Program-made: the position numbers and the translations under genes
In this document: positions 1-5,562 of the stretch, one piece after another
Layout of the letters: every line of letters begins with the position of its first letter
Position numbering within the stretch: position 1 is the first letter of the stretch
From: an uncultured Dermabacteraceae bacterium
GTDB taxonomy: Bacteria; Actinomycetota; Actinomycetes; Actinomycetales; Dermabacteraceae
NCBI GenBank assembly: GCA_943913905.1
Contig: CALTZZ010000140.1
Coordinates: 1 to 5,661 of the forward strand
Direction of reading: 5' to 3'
Length of the DNA: 5,661 nt
Notes under the pieces: generated by a model
What the model was told of the DNA's origin: nothing
What the model saw: the letters and a program-made list of their open reading frames with translations, nothing else
The model's database searches: none

Positions 1-20
1 GGTGTGCCCTGCTCCACACC
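1..20 (+). terminator. Hairpin at window edge, possible terminator of upstream gene
   Basis: GGTGTG (1-6) and CACACC (15-20) are exact reverse complements and form a 6-bp stem with an 8-nt loop. No T-run follows, and the window edge may cut off more stem. In many actinobacteria ffh lies upstream of rpsP, so this could be the 3' end of that transcript. It is a weak call because a 6-bp repeat can occur by chance. Confidence 0.25.
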
Positions 21-49
21 CTCCTGGGGTCGCAGTGCTGCGCGTCGCC

Positions 50-58
50 TGGCATAAT
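50..58 (+). promoter_or_regulatory. Putative extended -10 promoter for rpsP operon
   Basis: TGGCATAAT matches an extended -10 element: TG, one base, then CATAAT, which is 5 of 6 to TATAAT. No good -35 hexamer is seen about 17 bp upstream (TCGCAG), which is compatible with an extended -10 promoter. Transcription would start near position 65, giving a leader of about 127 nt before the rpsP GTG. It is the best promoter-like sequence in the 191-bp region before the first gene. The assignment is inferred from motif and position only. Confidence 0.5.
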
Positions 59-68
59 TGTTCGCTGT

Positions 69-107
69 ATGTGCTCGCTCCGGAGCCCTCTACCCGGCCG
101 AGCACGT
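69..107 (+). promoter_or_regulatory. Stem-loop in rpsP 5' leader
   Basis: GTGCTCG (71-77) pairs exactly with CGAGCAC (99-105), and A69-T107 and T70-G106 extend the stem. Inside it CCGG (80-83) can pair with CCGG (94-97) across a small asymmetric internal loop, leaving a 10-nt apical loop (84-93). The structure would begin a few bases after the predicted transcription start. Ribosomal protein operons often carry autoregulatory leader RNAs, so this could be a binding site for S16 or another protein. That role is inference, and I cannot tie it to a named RNA family. Confidence 0.45.
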
Positions 108-191
108 CCAGCCGAAGAACGCAGTGGCCTTTGCATAACCCCACGGGCCGCGCCGCCTTCACCCACACGAAAAGCAAGGAGAGACAGCCAC

Positions 192-674
192 GTGGCCGTC
201 AAAATTCGTCTGAAGCGCATGGGCAAGGTCCATGCACCGTACTACCGCATCGTTGTTGCCGACTCGCGCAAGAAGCGCGATGGCGCCTTCATTGAAGAGA
301 TCGGTCTGTACCACCCGACTGAAAACCCTTCCTTCATCAAGCTTGATTCCGAGCGCGCCCAGTACTGGCTCAGCGTGGGTGCACAGCCCAGCGAGCAGGT
401 TGCCGCCATCCTCAAGGTGACTGGCGACTGGCAGAAGTTCAAGGGCGAAGAGGGCACCGAAGGCACCCTCAAGACCAAGGACGCCAAGGTGAGCGCGGAA
501 GACCGCGTTGCCGAGGCGACCAAGGCTGCCGCTACTCAGCGTGAGGAAGCCAAGAAGGCTAAGGAAAAGGCTGAGGCCGAGAAGGCTGCCGAGGAAGCAA
601 AGGCAGCGGAGGAGGCGCAGGCTTCCGAGGAAGCTCCCGCCGAGGCTGCTGAAGAAGCATCTGACGAGGCCTGA
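192..674 (+). CDS. rpsP: 30S ribosomal protein S16
   Basis: This encodes small-subunit ribosomal protein S16, which binds 16S rRNA early in 30S assembly. The 160-residue product begins MAVKIRLKRMGK and has the family core through about residue 84, including YYRIVVADSRKKRDG (17-31), IGLYHP (37-42) and the AQYWLSVGAQPS stretch (56-67). The GTG at 192 is chosen because translation from it gives the canonical S16 N-terminus. AAGGAG lies at 176-181, 10 nt upstream. The frame is open further left, but those codons are not S16-like. Residues 85-160 are a low-complexity tail rich in Ala, Glu and Lys, probably helical. It roughly doubles the usual bacterial length of 80-90 residues. Extended S16 tails are known in actinobacteria; their function is unknown to me. 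It is the first gene of the cluster, with khpA 2 nt downstream. Confidence 0.97.
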   Translation: MAVKIRLKRMGKVHAPYYRIVVADSRKKRDGAFIEEIGLYHPTENPSFIKLDSERAQYWLSVGAQPSEQVAAILKVTGDWQKFKGEEGTEGTLKTKDAKVSAEDRVAEATKAAATQREEAKKAKEKAEAEKAAEEAKAAEEAQASEEAPAEAAEEASDEA

Positions 675-676
675 GC

Positions 677-919
677 ATGACTGCTCGCGCTGAAGCACTG
701 TCCCACCTGGTGTGCGGCATTGTTGATAACCCCGATGACGTTCGCGTTAAGGAAAAGTCAACCAGGCGCGGACCGCTCCTCGAGGTTCGGGTACACCCGG
801 ACGATCTCGGACGTGTCATCGGCCGCTCGGGTCGCACCGCGCGTGCCCTGCGCACCGTAACCGCAGCGTTGTCGGAAGACGACATCCGCGTGGACATCGT
901 GGACACCGACAAGCGCTAA
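677..919 (+). CDS. khpA: KH-domain RNA-binding protein KhpA
   Basis: An 80-residue single-KH-domain protein of the KhpA/YlqC family, a cytoplasmic RNA-binding protein that in other Gram-positives works with KhpB. The N-terminal stretch ALSHLVCGIVDNPDDVRV (7-24) is typical of the actinobacterial family. The GXXG loop is GRSG at 49-52, inside VIGRSGRTARAL (47-58), and is the RNA backbone-binding element of KH domains. The ATG lies 2 nt after the rpsP stop, with CGAGG (665-669) in the end of rpsP as a possible ribosome binding site, so the two are almost certainly co-transcribed. The rpsP-KH-rimM-trmD order is common in actinobacteria and links the gene to ribosome biogenesis. The length is normal and the frame is intact. 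The exact RNA targets cannot be read from the sequence. Confidence 0.93.
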   Translation: MTARAEALSHLVCGIVDNPDDVRVKEKSTRRGPLLEVRVHPDDLGRVIGRSGRTARALRTVTAALSEDDIRVDIVDTDKR

Positions 920-941
920 CGGTGGCGATTATTCATCATGA

Positions 942-980
942 GGCGACAGCATCGCAGGCGCGGTGTTGCCGCCTTTTATT
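942..980 (+). terminator. Weak hairpin plus T-run after khpA
   Basis: GCGG (960-963) pairs with CCGC (969-972) around a 5-nt loop and is followed by TTTTATT (974-980). A longer imperfect alternative pairs GGCG (942-945) with CGCC (970-973). It lies in the 87-nt gap between khpA and the lipoprotein gene and could cause partial termination, lowering expression of the downstream lipoprotein-rimM-trmD genes relative to rpsP-khpA. The stem is short, so this is tentative. I saw no convincing separate promoter in the gap. Confidence 0.3.
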
Positions 981-1006
981 GTGGGTTCTGTGTTGAAGGA
1001 GATCAC

Positions 1007-1921
1007 GTGACGTCTCGTGTGCATCCGGTTCGTGCGCTCATCCGAGGAGGGGCATTAGCAGCCGGAGTGGTATTGGTCGCTGCCGGATGCCAAGGAGGGA
1101 GCTTCGGGCAAGGAACCCCCAGCACCTCCAGTACGCAACCTTCGGCTTCCGCGGAGCAGACGCTGGACCCGGCGACGGAACACGCCTGCCACCGGTTTTT
1201 CGGCGATCCCGATTTCTCTGCACCGGCAGGCAACGAGGTGCTGGCGATGGGAGCAAACGCCCTAGAAGAGGGAGACAGCGACCCCGAGTTCTTCGCGAGT
1301 GCGGGCCAGAATGTGAAGGACTCGTTTGCCGAGTCACAGGATCCTTCAGTGCAGGAAAAAGCCGCGGCGGTTGCCGAATGGTTTGAGCGCGAACCGGCAC
1401 GAGGAGCCGATGCCGACCTTGATGCTCTCAAGGGTGCTTACCAAGACTTGGCAGCATCGTGCGCACCGGCCTCCGTCGGCGCCGCGTGGGAGTCGGGGCA
1501 AAAGTCAGACGAGGGCACTAAACCGGCTGCGCTGGTGTGTTCACACATGGCGATCCAGCCTCAAACCTTCACTCACTTCCGCAATTCGAATGTCCTGACG
1601 TCAAATATGTTCAAGCTCGTTGGGCTGTCGCCTCGCACGGTGAAGAAATCGGACATGGAGGCAGTGGAACAGACGAACGCGCTGCTCGAGGAGCAGAAAC
1701 GGCTCGTCGACGACGAGGGTGTTCGTTCTGCTATTGCCGAACTGCAAACGCCGTTCCAGAATGCAATGAATGGGGATCGCCAATCGCCCGGCTTGCGCGA
1801 ACCCTTGACCGAATTCGGGAAGGCCTGCGACGCAGCTGGTTTCCCCGGAGCGGTTGAACTGTCAGAGAACCCCGACATGAACGGGGAACCCAGCGAAGAA
1901 GAAGGCAGTGAGCTTCCATGA
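1007..1921 (+). CDS. Uncharacterised secreted lipoprotein
   Basis: A 304-residue predicted lipoprotein of unknown function. It has a short Arg-containing N-terminus, a hydrophobic segment (about 14-26) and a lipobox VAAGC with the lipidated Cys at 28, so it should be anchored on the outer face of the membrane. A Ser/Thr/Pro/Gln-rich linker (about 36-52) follows. The mature part holds four cysteines, C61, C152, C178 and C274, arranged as two similarly spaced pairs (91 and 96 apart). This suggests two related helical halves, each closed by a disulfide. The C-terminus is Glu-rich. The GTG at 1007 is preferred because AAGGAG (996-1001) precedes it by 5 nt and it gives a compact signal peptide. 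The ATG at 938 has no comparable site and would add 23 residues. The stop overlaps the rimM start (ATGA, 1918-1921), implying translational coupling. I do not recognise the family, and a lipoprotein is unexpected among ribosome-maturation genes. Confidence 0.85.
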   Translation: MTSRVHPVRALIRGGALAAGVVLVAAGCQGGSFGQGTPSTSSTQPSASAEQTLDPATEHACHRFFGDPDFSAPAGNEVLAMGANALEEGDSDPEFFASAGQNVKDSFAESQDPSVQEKAAAVAEWFEREPARGADADLDALKGAYQDLAASCAPASVGAAWESGQKSDEGTKPAALVCSHMAIQPQTFTHFRNSNVLTSNMFKLVGLSPRTVKKSDMEAVEQTNALLEEQKRLVDDEGVRSAIAELQTPFQNAMNGDRQSPGLREPLTEFGKACDAAGFPGAVELSENPDMNGEPSEEEGSELP

Positions 1922-2505
1922 GTGACATCGTCACGGTAGTGGTAGGAACAATCGGCAAGGCCCATGGCCTCAAGGGTGAAGTGTCGCTCATGCTGCGCAC
2001 GGACGTGCCCGAAGTGCGGCTGTACGACGGAGCGGAACTGGACCTCGATCGTACGGGGGCGGCCGACGCCGACGCGGTGCAGGCAGATGCTCTCACGGTT
2101 GCGGGCACGCGCATCCAGCAAGGTCGCTGGTACGTGAAGTTCGCCGAAATCCAGCACCGCACACAGGCAGAAGCACTGCGCGGTGCTGAGCTCACGGTGA
2201 GCGTGGATCGCGACGAAGAATTCGAGGAAGACCCGGACGCCTGGTACCCCGATGAACTGAAGGGGCTCAGCGTGGAGACCGCTGCGGGCGACAAGCTCGG
2301 CGTTGTCGTTGACCTGGTGCACTACCCGGCGCAGGACCAGCTGATCGTGAAATCGGCGGCGGGACCGCGCGTCATGCTGCCGTTCGTTGCCGAGCTGGTT
2401 CCTGAGGTCGATATTGATGCTGGCCGCGTGATCGCCGACCCACCCGGGGGTTTGTTCGATCCCGAGAATGCCGTGTCTGAGCGCGACGGCGCAGGAAAGA
2501 AGTAA
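1918..2505 (+). CDS. rimM: Ribosome maturation factor RimM
   Basis: RimM binds S19 and assists maturation of the 30S head domain and 16S rRNA processing. The 195-residue product has the family signature GTIGKAHGLKGEV at 10-22 and an N-terminal RimM domain to about residue 100. The C-terminal PRC-barrel-type domain starts at DAWYPDELKGL (107-117) and includes VMLPFVAELVPEVD (152-165). The length is slightly above the usual 165-185, because of an Ala/Asp-rich insertion around 45-60 and a polar C-terminal tail after residue 181. The ATG overlaps the upstream lipoprotein stop by 4 nt, and trmD begins 4 nt after the stop. The rimM-trmD pairing is widely conserved in bacteria and supports both calls. 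Confidence 0.96.
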   Translation: MSDIVTVVVGTIGKAHGLKGEVSLMLRTDVPEVRLYDGAELDLDRTGAADADAVQADALTVAGTRIQQGRWYVKFAEIQHRTQAEALRGAELTVSVDRDEEFEEDPDAWYPDELKGLSVETAAGDKLGVVVDLVHYPAQDQLIVKSAAGPRVMLPFVAELVPEVDIDAGRVIADPPGGLFDPENAVSERDGAGKK

Positions 2506-2509
2506 ACCC

Positions 2510-3232
2510 GTGCGCATCGACATCCTGACGATCTTCCCCGAGTACCTGGCGCCACTCGAGCTCTCCTTGATTGGGAACGCACGCCGCGAAGGGCTGCTTG
2601 ACGTGCGGGTACACAATCTGCGCGACTTCACGCACGACCGCCACAACACGGTGGATGACACCCCGGTGGGAGGCGGAGCCGGAATGGTCATGAAACCGGA
2701 ACCGTGGGCTGAAGCCTTCGCGCACGTGTTGTCGAATCCGGGACCAGACCTCGATGGCGTGGCACCACTCGTGATTTTCCCAAACCCGGCGGGGGCGCCG
2801 TTTCGCCAAGAGACGGCGGTGGAACGCAGCCACGAGCCGTGGCTCATTTTCGCGTGTGGTCGCTACGAAGGCATCGACGAGCGCGTTTACGAATACTTGG
2901 CAGACCAGGGCGTGCGAGTCGAGCTCAGTTCTCTCGGCGACTATGTGCTGAACGGGGGAGAGGTTGCGGTTCTGGCGATGACGGAGGCGATTGTTCGGCT
3001 CATCCCAGGCGTGCTGGGCAACCCGGAGTCGATCGTGGAAGAGTCGCACACGAGCGGCCTGCTCGAGTATCCGATTTACACGAAGCCCGCGAGCTGGACG
3101 GGGCCCGACGGAATTCAGCGCGATGTTCCCCCGATCCTCTTGAGCGGGGACCACGGAAAAATCGCTGCGTGGCGCCGCGAGCAGTCGATTGAACGGACCC
3201 GCGAGAGGCGCCCGGATCTGCTTTCCGACTAG
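2510..3232 (+). CDS. trmD: tRNA (guanine-N1-)-methyltransferase TrmD
   Basis: TrmD transfers a methyl group from S-adenosylmethionine to N1 of G37 in tRNAs with G at position 36, preventing +1 frameshifting. The 240-residue protein carries the SPOUT-family landmarks: RDFTHDRHNTVDD (38-50), GGGAGMVMKPEP (54-65), FACGRYEGIDERV (114-126), the trefoil-knot segment SLGDYVLNGGE (141-151), and LLSGDHGKIAAWR (210-222). R163 before IPGVLG corresponds to E. coli R154. The residue aligned with the proposed catalytic E. coli D169 is Glu (E178). The GTG at 2510 is chosen because it gives the canonical MRIDILTIFPE start; AGGA at 2493-2496 is a rather distant ribosome binding site. A start at 2468 would add 14 non-family residues and overlap rimM. 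The rplS gene that usually follows is absent: a convergent gene ends 9 nt downstream. Confidence 0.97.
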   Translation: MRIDILTIFPEYLAPLELSLIGNARREGLLDVRVHNLRDFTHDRHNTVDDTPVGGGAGMVMKPEPWAEAFAHVLSNPGPDLDGVAPLVIFPNPAGAPFRQETAVERSHEPWLIFACGRYEGIDERVYEYLADQGVRVELSSLGDYVLNGGEVAVLAMTEAIVRLIPGVLGNPESIVEESHTSGLLEYPIYTKPASWTGPDGIQRDVPPILLSGDHGKIAAWRREQSIERTRERRPDLLSD

Positions 3233-3241
3233 AGAGCGTGA

Positions 3242-3757
3242 CTATGCGCCAAGGAGACGGGCCGTTCGTCGGATCGTGAACGGTACGTAGAAGAGCGCGA
3301 AGCACGTGGCGATCGCTACGAACGTGAGTGCGAGGAAACCGAAGACGGCGCTCACGTGGCCGATGCTGAGCACCGTGATCGCAGCGCACGCGGCGGCCGC
3401 TAAGGCGGCGAGCACACCGCCGACGCGGCTCACGAGCATGAGAGTGGAACGTGAGGCGAGGAGTTCGCGGCCCACGCGCGCTGAGTCGTCGGATGCCACG
3501 AGTTCGCCTTCTTCGACTTCTTCGAGCAGCCCATGGCGGTCGCGAGGAACGAAGTGAACGACCACGCCCAACACGATGACGACGAGTGCGGCGCTGAGCC
3601 CGATGACGGTCGCCAGAGTGGGCGACTTTTCTCCGAAGGAGCGGGCACCTGAGACCCCGAACGGCCACCATAGGGTGGCGAAAAGGAAGGCAGGCGCCAC
3701 AAGAACGAGCGTGATCGACACAAGGTTGTTGCGGTGTTCGCGGTTGCTTTCGGTCAC
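3242..3757 (-). CDS. Four-helix membrane protein, possible separate gene
   Basis: This is the 3' part of the fused frame, considered as its own gene. The first codon after the ComM-like sequence is GTG (3757-3755), and from there a 171-residue protein begins MTESNREHRNN. The polar start is followed by hydrophobic segments at about 12-36, 48-70, 107-131 and 135-160. A charged loop (71-105, rich in Glu and Asp) separates helices 2 and 3, and the C-terminus RRTAR is basic, consistent with both ends inside the cell. It looks like a complete small membrane protein rather than a fragment. Possible ribosome binding sequences, GAGG and AAGAG, lie in the last codons of the ComM part. I do not recognise the family. 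It converges on trmD, with 9 nt between the stops and no clear terminator there. Confidence 0.5.
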   Translation of the reverse strand: MTESNREHRNNLVSITLVLVAPAFLFATLWWPFGVSGARSFGEKSPTLATVIGLSAALVVIVLGVVVHFVPRDRHGLLEEVEEGELVASDDSARVGRELLASRSTLMLVSRVGGVLAALAAAACAAITVLSIGHVSAVFGFLALTFVAIATCFALFYVPFTIRRTARLLGA

Positions 3758-4717
3758 GAACTCTTCTGCCTCGTCGAGGAACAGAATCCCGCCGTGGGCC
3801 CGTGAAACTGCCCCAGGACCAGCGATACCGCTGCCGCCTCCAATGATCGCCGGCACACTAGCGGTATGGTGCGGCGCTACGTAGGGGGCGGTTCGTACCA
3901 GCCCGGCGCGAGCATGAAAAGTGCCGGACACAGAGGCCACGGCGCTCAACTCGAGCGCTGTGTCGTCATCAAGCTCCGGGAGAATTGACGGTAAGCGCGA
4001 GGCAATCATCGTTTTCCCCGCCCCAGGTGGTCCCGTCATCAACAGGTGGTGCCCGCCTGCTGCCGCGATTTCGGCGGCTGCGATTCCCTGTTCCTGCCCC
4101 ACAACGTCGCCGAAATCTCCGTGAAGTCCATGGGTTCTCGGTGGCGTTGCAGGAGCGTTGTCGTGGGCGTGAACGAACCGAGGCACCGTGGCCTGTTTCG
4201 CGGCACGGCCGCCGAAGTGTTCGACGGCGTCTGCGAGGTGGGCGATGGGAATGACGTCGATCCCCGGAACGAGCTGAGCTTCGGCGAGGTTTTCGGCCGG
4301 GACTACCGCCGTGCTCACCCCCGCTTTCGCAACAGCCATCAACGACGGAAGGACGCCCGGAATCGGGCGCACCCCAGCATCGAGCGTCAATTCGCCCAGG
4401 AAGACGATGGGCGCGATGCGTTCGGCCTTGATCACGCCGAGTGACGCAAGTGCGCTCATCGCAATAGCGACGTCAAACCCTGATCCTTGCTTCGGTATCC
4501 AGGCCGGTGTGAGGTTGACTGTCAACCGTCGATCGGCAACGCGGTGACCAACATGATTGCAGGCGCCGCGGACTCGCTCTCGAGCCTGGAGCGTGGATGA
4601 GTCTGGGAGCCCCACGATCACGAACGCGGGAAGCCCGCGTCCGACTTCTGTTTCGACCTCCACAACCGTGCCGTCGAGTCCTCGCAGCGCGACTGAAAGT
4701 GTCCGGGCCACGCTCAT
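3242..4717 (-). CDS. comM: ComM N-terminal two-thirds fused to membrane protein
   Basis: One 491-residue reading frame made of two unrelated parts. Residues 1-320 are ComM/YifB, an AAA+ family that acts as a branch-migration helicase in natural transformation. They include the N-terminal Lon/ChlI-like domain (about 1-170, with LPKQGSGFD-like PKQGSGFD at 75-82), VVGQE (205-209), Walker A GPPGAGKT (229-236), APHHTASV (281-288) and Walker B ILFLDEAEEF (311-320). The family normally continues with an S/L-rich LDALRQPLE-type segment, the sensor motifs and a C-terminal domain, all of which are absent. From residue 321 the sequence is a four-helix membrane protein. Total length is close to a normal ComM only by coincidence. 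The ATG overlaps the yraN stop (ATGA, 4714-4717). With no sensor regions the ATPase is probably non-functional. It may be a deletion fusion, a pseudogene remnant followed by a real gene, or an assembly join. Confidence 0.85.
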   Translation of the reverse strand: MSVARTLSVALRGLDGTVVEVETEVGRGLPAFVIVGLPDSSTLQARERVRGACNHVGHRVADRRLTVNLTPAWIPKQGSGFDVAIAMSALASLGVIKAERIAPIVFLGELTLDAGVRPIPGVLPSLMAVAKAGVSTAVVPAENLAEAQLVPGIDVIPIAHLADAVEHFGGRAAKQATVPRFVHAHDNAPATPPRTHGLHGDFGDVVGQEQGIAAAEIAAAGGHHLLMTGPPGAGKTMIASRLPSILPELDDDTALELSAVASVSGTFHARAGLVRTAPYVAPHHTASVPAIIGGGSGIAGPGAVSRAHGGILFLDEAEEFVTESNREHRNNLVSITLVLVAPAFLFATLWWPFGVSGARSFGEKSPTLATVIGLSAALVVIVLGVVVHFVPRDRHGLLEEVEEGELVASDDSARVGRELLASRSTLMLVSRVGGVLAALAAAACAAITVLSIGHVSAVFGFLALTFVAIATCFALFYVPFTIRRTARLLGA

Positions 4718-5112
4718 GACTCGATGCTCCGGTAGTGGTCGATGAGCGGGGCGGTGTCTTCCTGGAGGAAGATGTCGAGCGCATCGATCCGAATATCGCG
4801 GTGGGGCGGAGAATTGTCGAGAAGGTACAGCCCGATGGCGCGGCGAGTATGAGCGAGCTTGGTGGACGTCACCGAATGGATGCCGGGCCCGAACGTGCGA
4901 GTGCGGCGAGTTTTGACTTCCACGAACACGAGGCTCGCCCCGTCGCTCGCGATGATGTCGATCTCTCCGAACCGAGTGTGGAAGTTGCGCGTGTGGATGT
5001 CCCACCCCAGGGATTCGAGGTAGGAGGCTCCAATATCTTCACCGAGGCGTCCGAGCGCGCGGCTGGTGAGATTCAGTAGTGCGGGTCCTGCGGCGTGGTC
5101 TTGGGAGTTCAT
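4714..5112 (-). CDS. yraN: YraN/UPF0102 family protein
   Basis: A 132-residue member of the UPF0102 (YraN) family, which has a restriction-endonuclease-like fold. The biological role is not established. Family landmarks are LGRLGEDIGASYLESLGW (20-37), RNFHTRFGEIDIIA (42-55) and LVFVEVKTRR (61-70). The D52, E65 and K67 pattern (D...ExK) matches the metal-binding nuclease core. The stop overlaps the comM start in an ATGA, so the two are coupled. The ATG at 5112 is the only good start before the conserved region; the sequence before it (CTGGGGGC) is a poor ribosome binding site, so initiation may be weak or nearly leaderless. The yraN-comM neighbour pair is common in bacteria. Confidence 0.93.
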   Translation of the reverse strand: MNSQDHAAGPALLNLTSRALGRLGEDIGASYLESLGWDIHTRNFHTRFGEIDIIASDGASLVFVEVKTRRTRTFGPGIHSVTSTKLAHTRRAIGLYLLDNSPPHRDIRIDALDIFLQEDTAPLIDHYRSIES

Positions 5113-5211
5113 GCCCCCAGATTGACGGTATTCACCGTTTTACGCGGCTCTCCCGCGGAGCACTGGGGATAAGTGCCGAAGTGGACGAATCAACGCGCCG
5201 CGTGCACTTGT
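5113..5211. other. Intergenic region with two hairpins, DUF2469 to yraN
   Basis: A 99-bp gap between the DUF2469 stop and the yraN start. It holds two 5-bp inverted repeats: ACGGT/ACCGT with a 4-nt loop (5125-5138), and CGCGG/CCGCG with a 5-nt loop (5143-5157). Read on the plus strand the first is followed by TTTTA, but no plus-strand gene ends nearby. On the minus strand they sit directly upstream of yraN, where TACCGT (5130-5125) resembles a -10 element close to the ATG. They may be a regulatory site or a processed mRNA structure. No coding potential is seen. Confidence 0.3.
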
Positions 5212-5511
5212 TCAGAGTGCAAGGTCAGGCTTGGCGAGTTCCTCAACGTTGACGTCCTTAAACGTCACGACTCGCACCGAACGGACGAACCGCGATGAAC
5301 GGTACACGTCCCACACCCACGCGTCCGCAAGCGTGAGTTCGTAGAACACTTCTCCGCCCGCAGAACGCACTTGCAGGTCAACTTGGTTCGCAAGATAGAA
5401 GCGTCGCTCGGTCTCCACCACGTAGGTGAAGAGGCTCACGACATCGCGGTATTCGCGGTAGAGCTGCAGCTCCATCTCGGATTCGTAGTTCTCAAGTTCG
5501 TGCATATTCAC
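5212..5511 (-). CDS. DUF2469 family conserved actinobacterial protein
   Basis: A 99-residue protein of the DUF2469 family, strongly conserved in actinobacteria and usually found just after rnhB; its function is unknown. The whole length matches the family: EMELQLYREYRDVVSLFTYVVETERRFYLAN in two parts (12-22 and 23-42), ADAWVWDVYRSSRFV (62-76), and VRVVTFKDVNVEELAKPDL near the end. There is no signal peptide or membrane segment, so it is cytoplasmic. The GTG at 5511 is chosen because AGGAGG (5523-5518) lies 6 nt upstream. The ATG at 5505 would be 12 nt away and gives 97 residues. The position between rnhB and yraN is the conventional actinobacterial order. Confidence 0.93.
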   Translation of the reverse strand: MNMHELENYESEMELQLYREYRDVVSLFTYVVETERRFYLANQVDLQVRSAGGEVFYELTLADAWVWDVYRSSRFVRSVRVVTFKDVNVEELAKPDLAL

Positions 5512-5553
5512 GTGAGTCCTCCTGATCCTCGATACTGCTCCCGCTGCCGCACA

Positions 5554-5559
5554 AGACTA
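5554..5559 (-). promoter_or_regulatory. Possible -10 element upstream of DUF2469 gene
   Basis: On the minus strand TAGTCT (5559-5554) fits the TAnnnT pattern of actinobacterial -10 elements and lies just after the rnhB stop. A weak -35-like TTTCGA (5581-5576) is 16 bp upstream. Transcription would begin near 5547, about 36 nt before the GTG. It would allow DUF2469-yraN-comM to be expressed apart from rnhB. The evidence is motif match only. Confidence 0.3.
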
Positions 5560-5562
5560 CCC

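Noticed and set aside
69..191. N-terminal extension of S16 from an ATG at 69
   Set aside because: The added 41 residues do not look like S16, the canonical MAVKIRL start lies at the GTG at 192, and an AAGGAG site sits at the right distance from that GTG.
2468..2509. Earlier trmD start
   Set aside because: It would add 14 residues unlike TrmD and overlap the rimM end; the GTG at 2510 gives the canonical N-terminus.
1573..2847. A 424-codon open frame on the minus strand
   Set aside because: It lies antisense to the lipoprotein, rimM and trmD, which are clear genes. Its translation is Ser/Arg/His-rich with no recognisable domain, typical of a GC-rich antisense frame.
3262..3283. Inverted repeat CCGTTC/GAACGG as terminator between the convergent genes
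   Set aside because: The stem lies inside the membrane-protein coding sequence, has a 10-nt loop and no T-run on either strand, so it is not convincing.
3306..4547. Several plus-strand open frames opposite comM
   Set aside because: They are antisense to the recognisable ComM and membrane-protein sequence, have no family features, and overlap each other in different frames.
4718..5005. Upstream extension of the comM frame
   Set aside because: The frame stays open into yraN, but the extra residues are Arg/His-rich shadow of yraN. The ComM family start MSVARTLSVALRG at 4717 overlaps the yraN stop as expected.
5164..5172. DnaA-box-like TTATCCCCA on the minus strand
   Set aside because: One base off the TTATCCACA consensus and a single copy; a 9-mer near-match alone does not indicate an origin, and no dnaA or dnaN neighbour is present.
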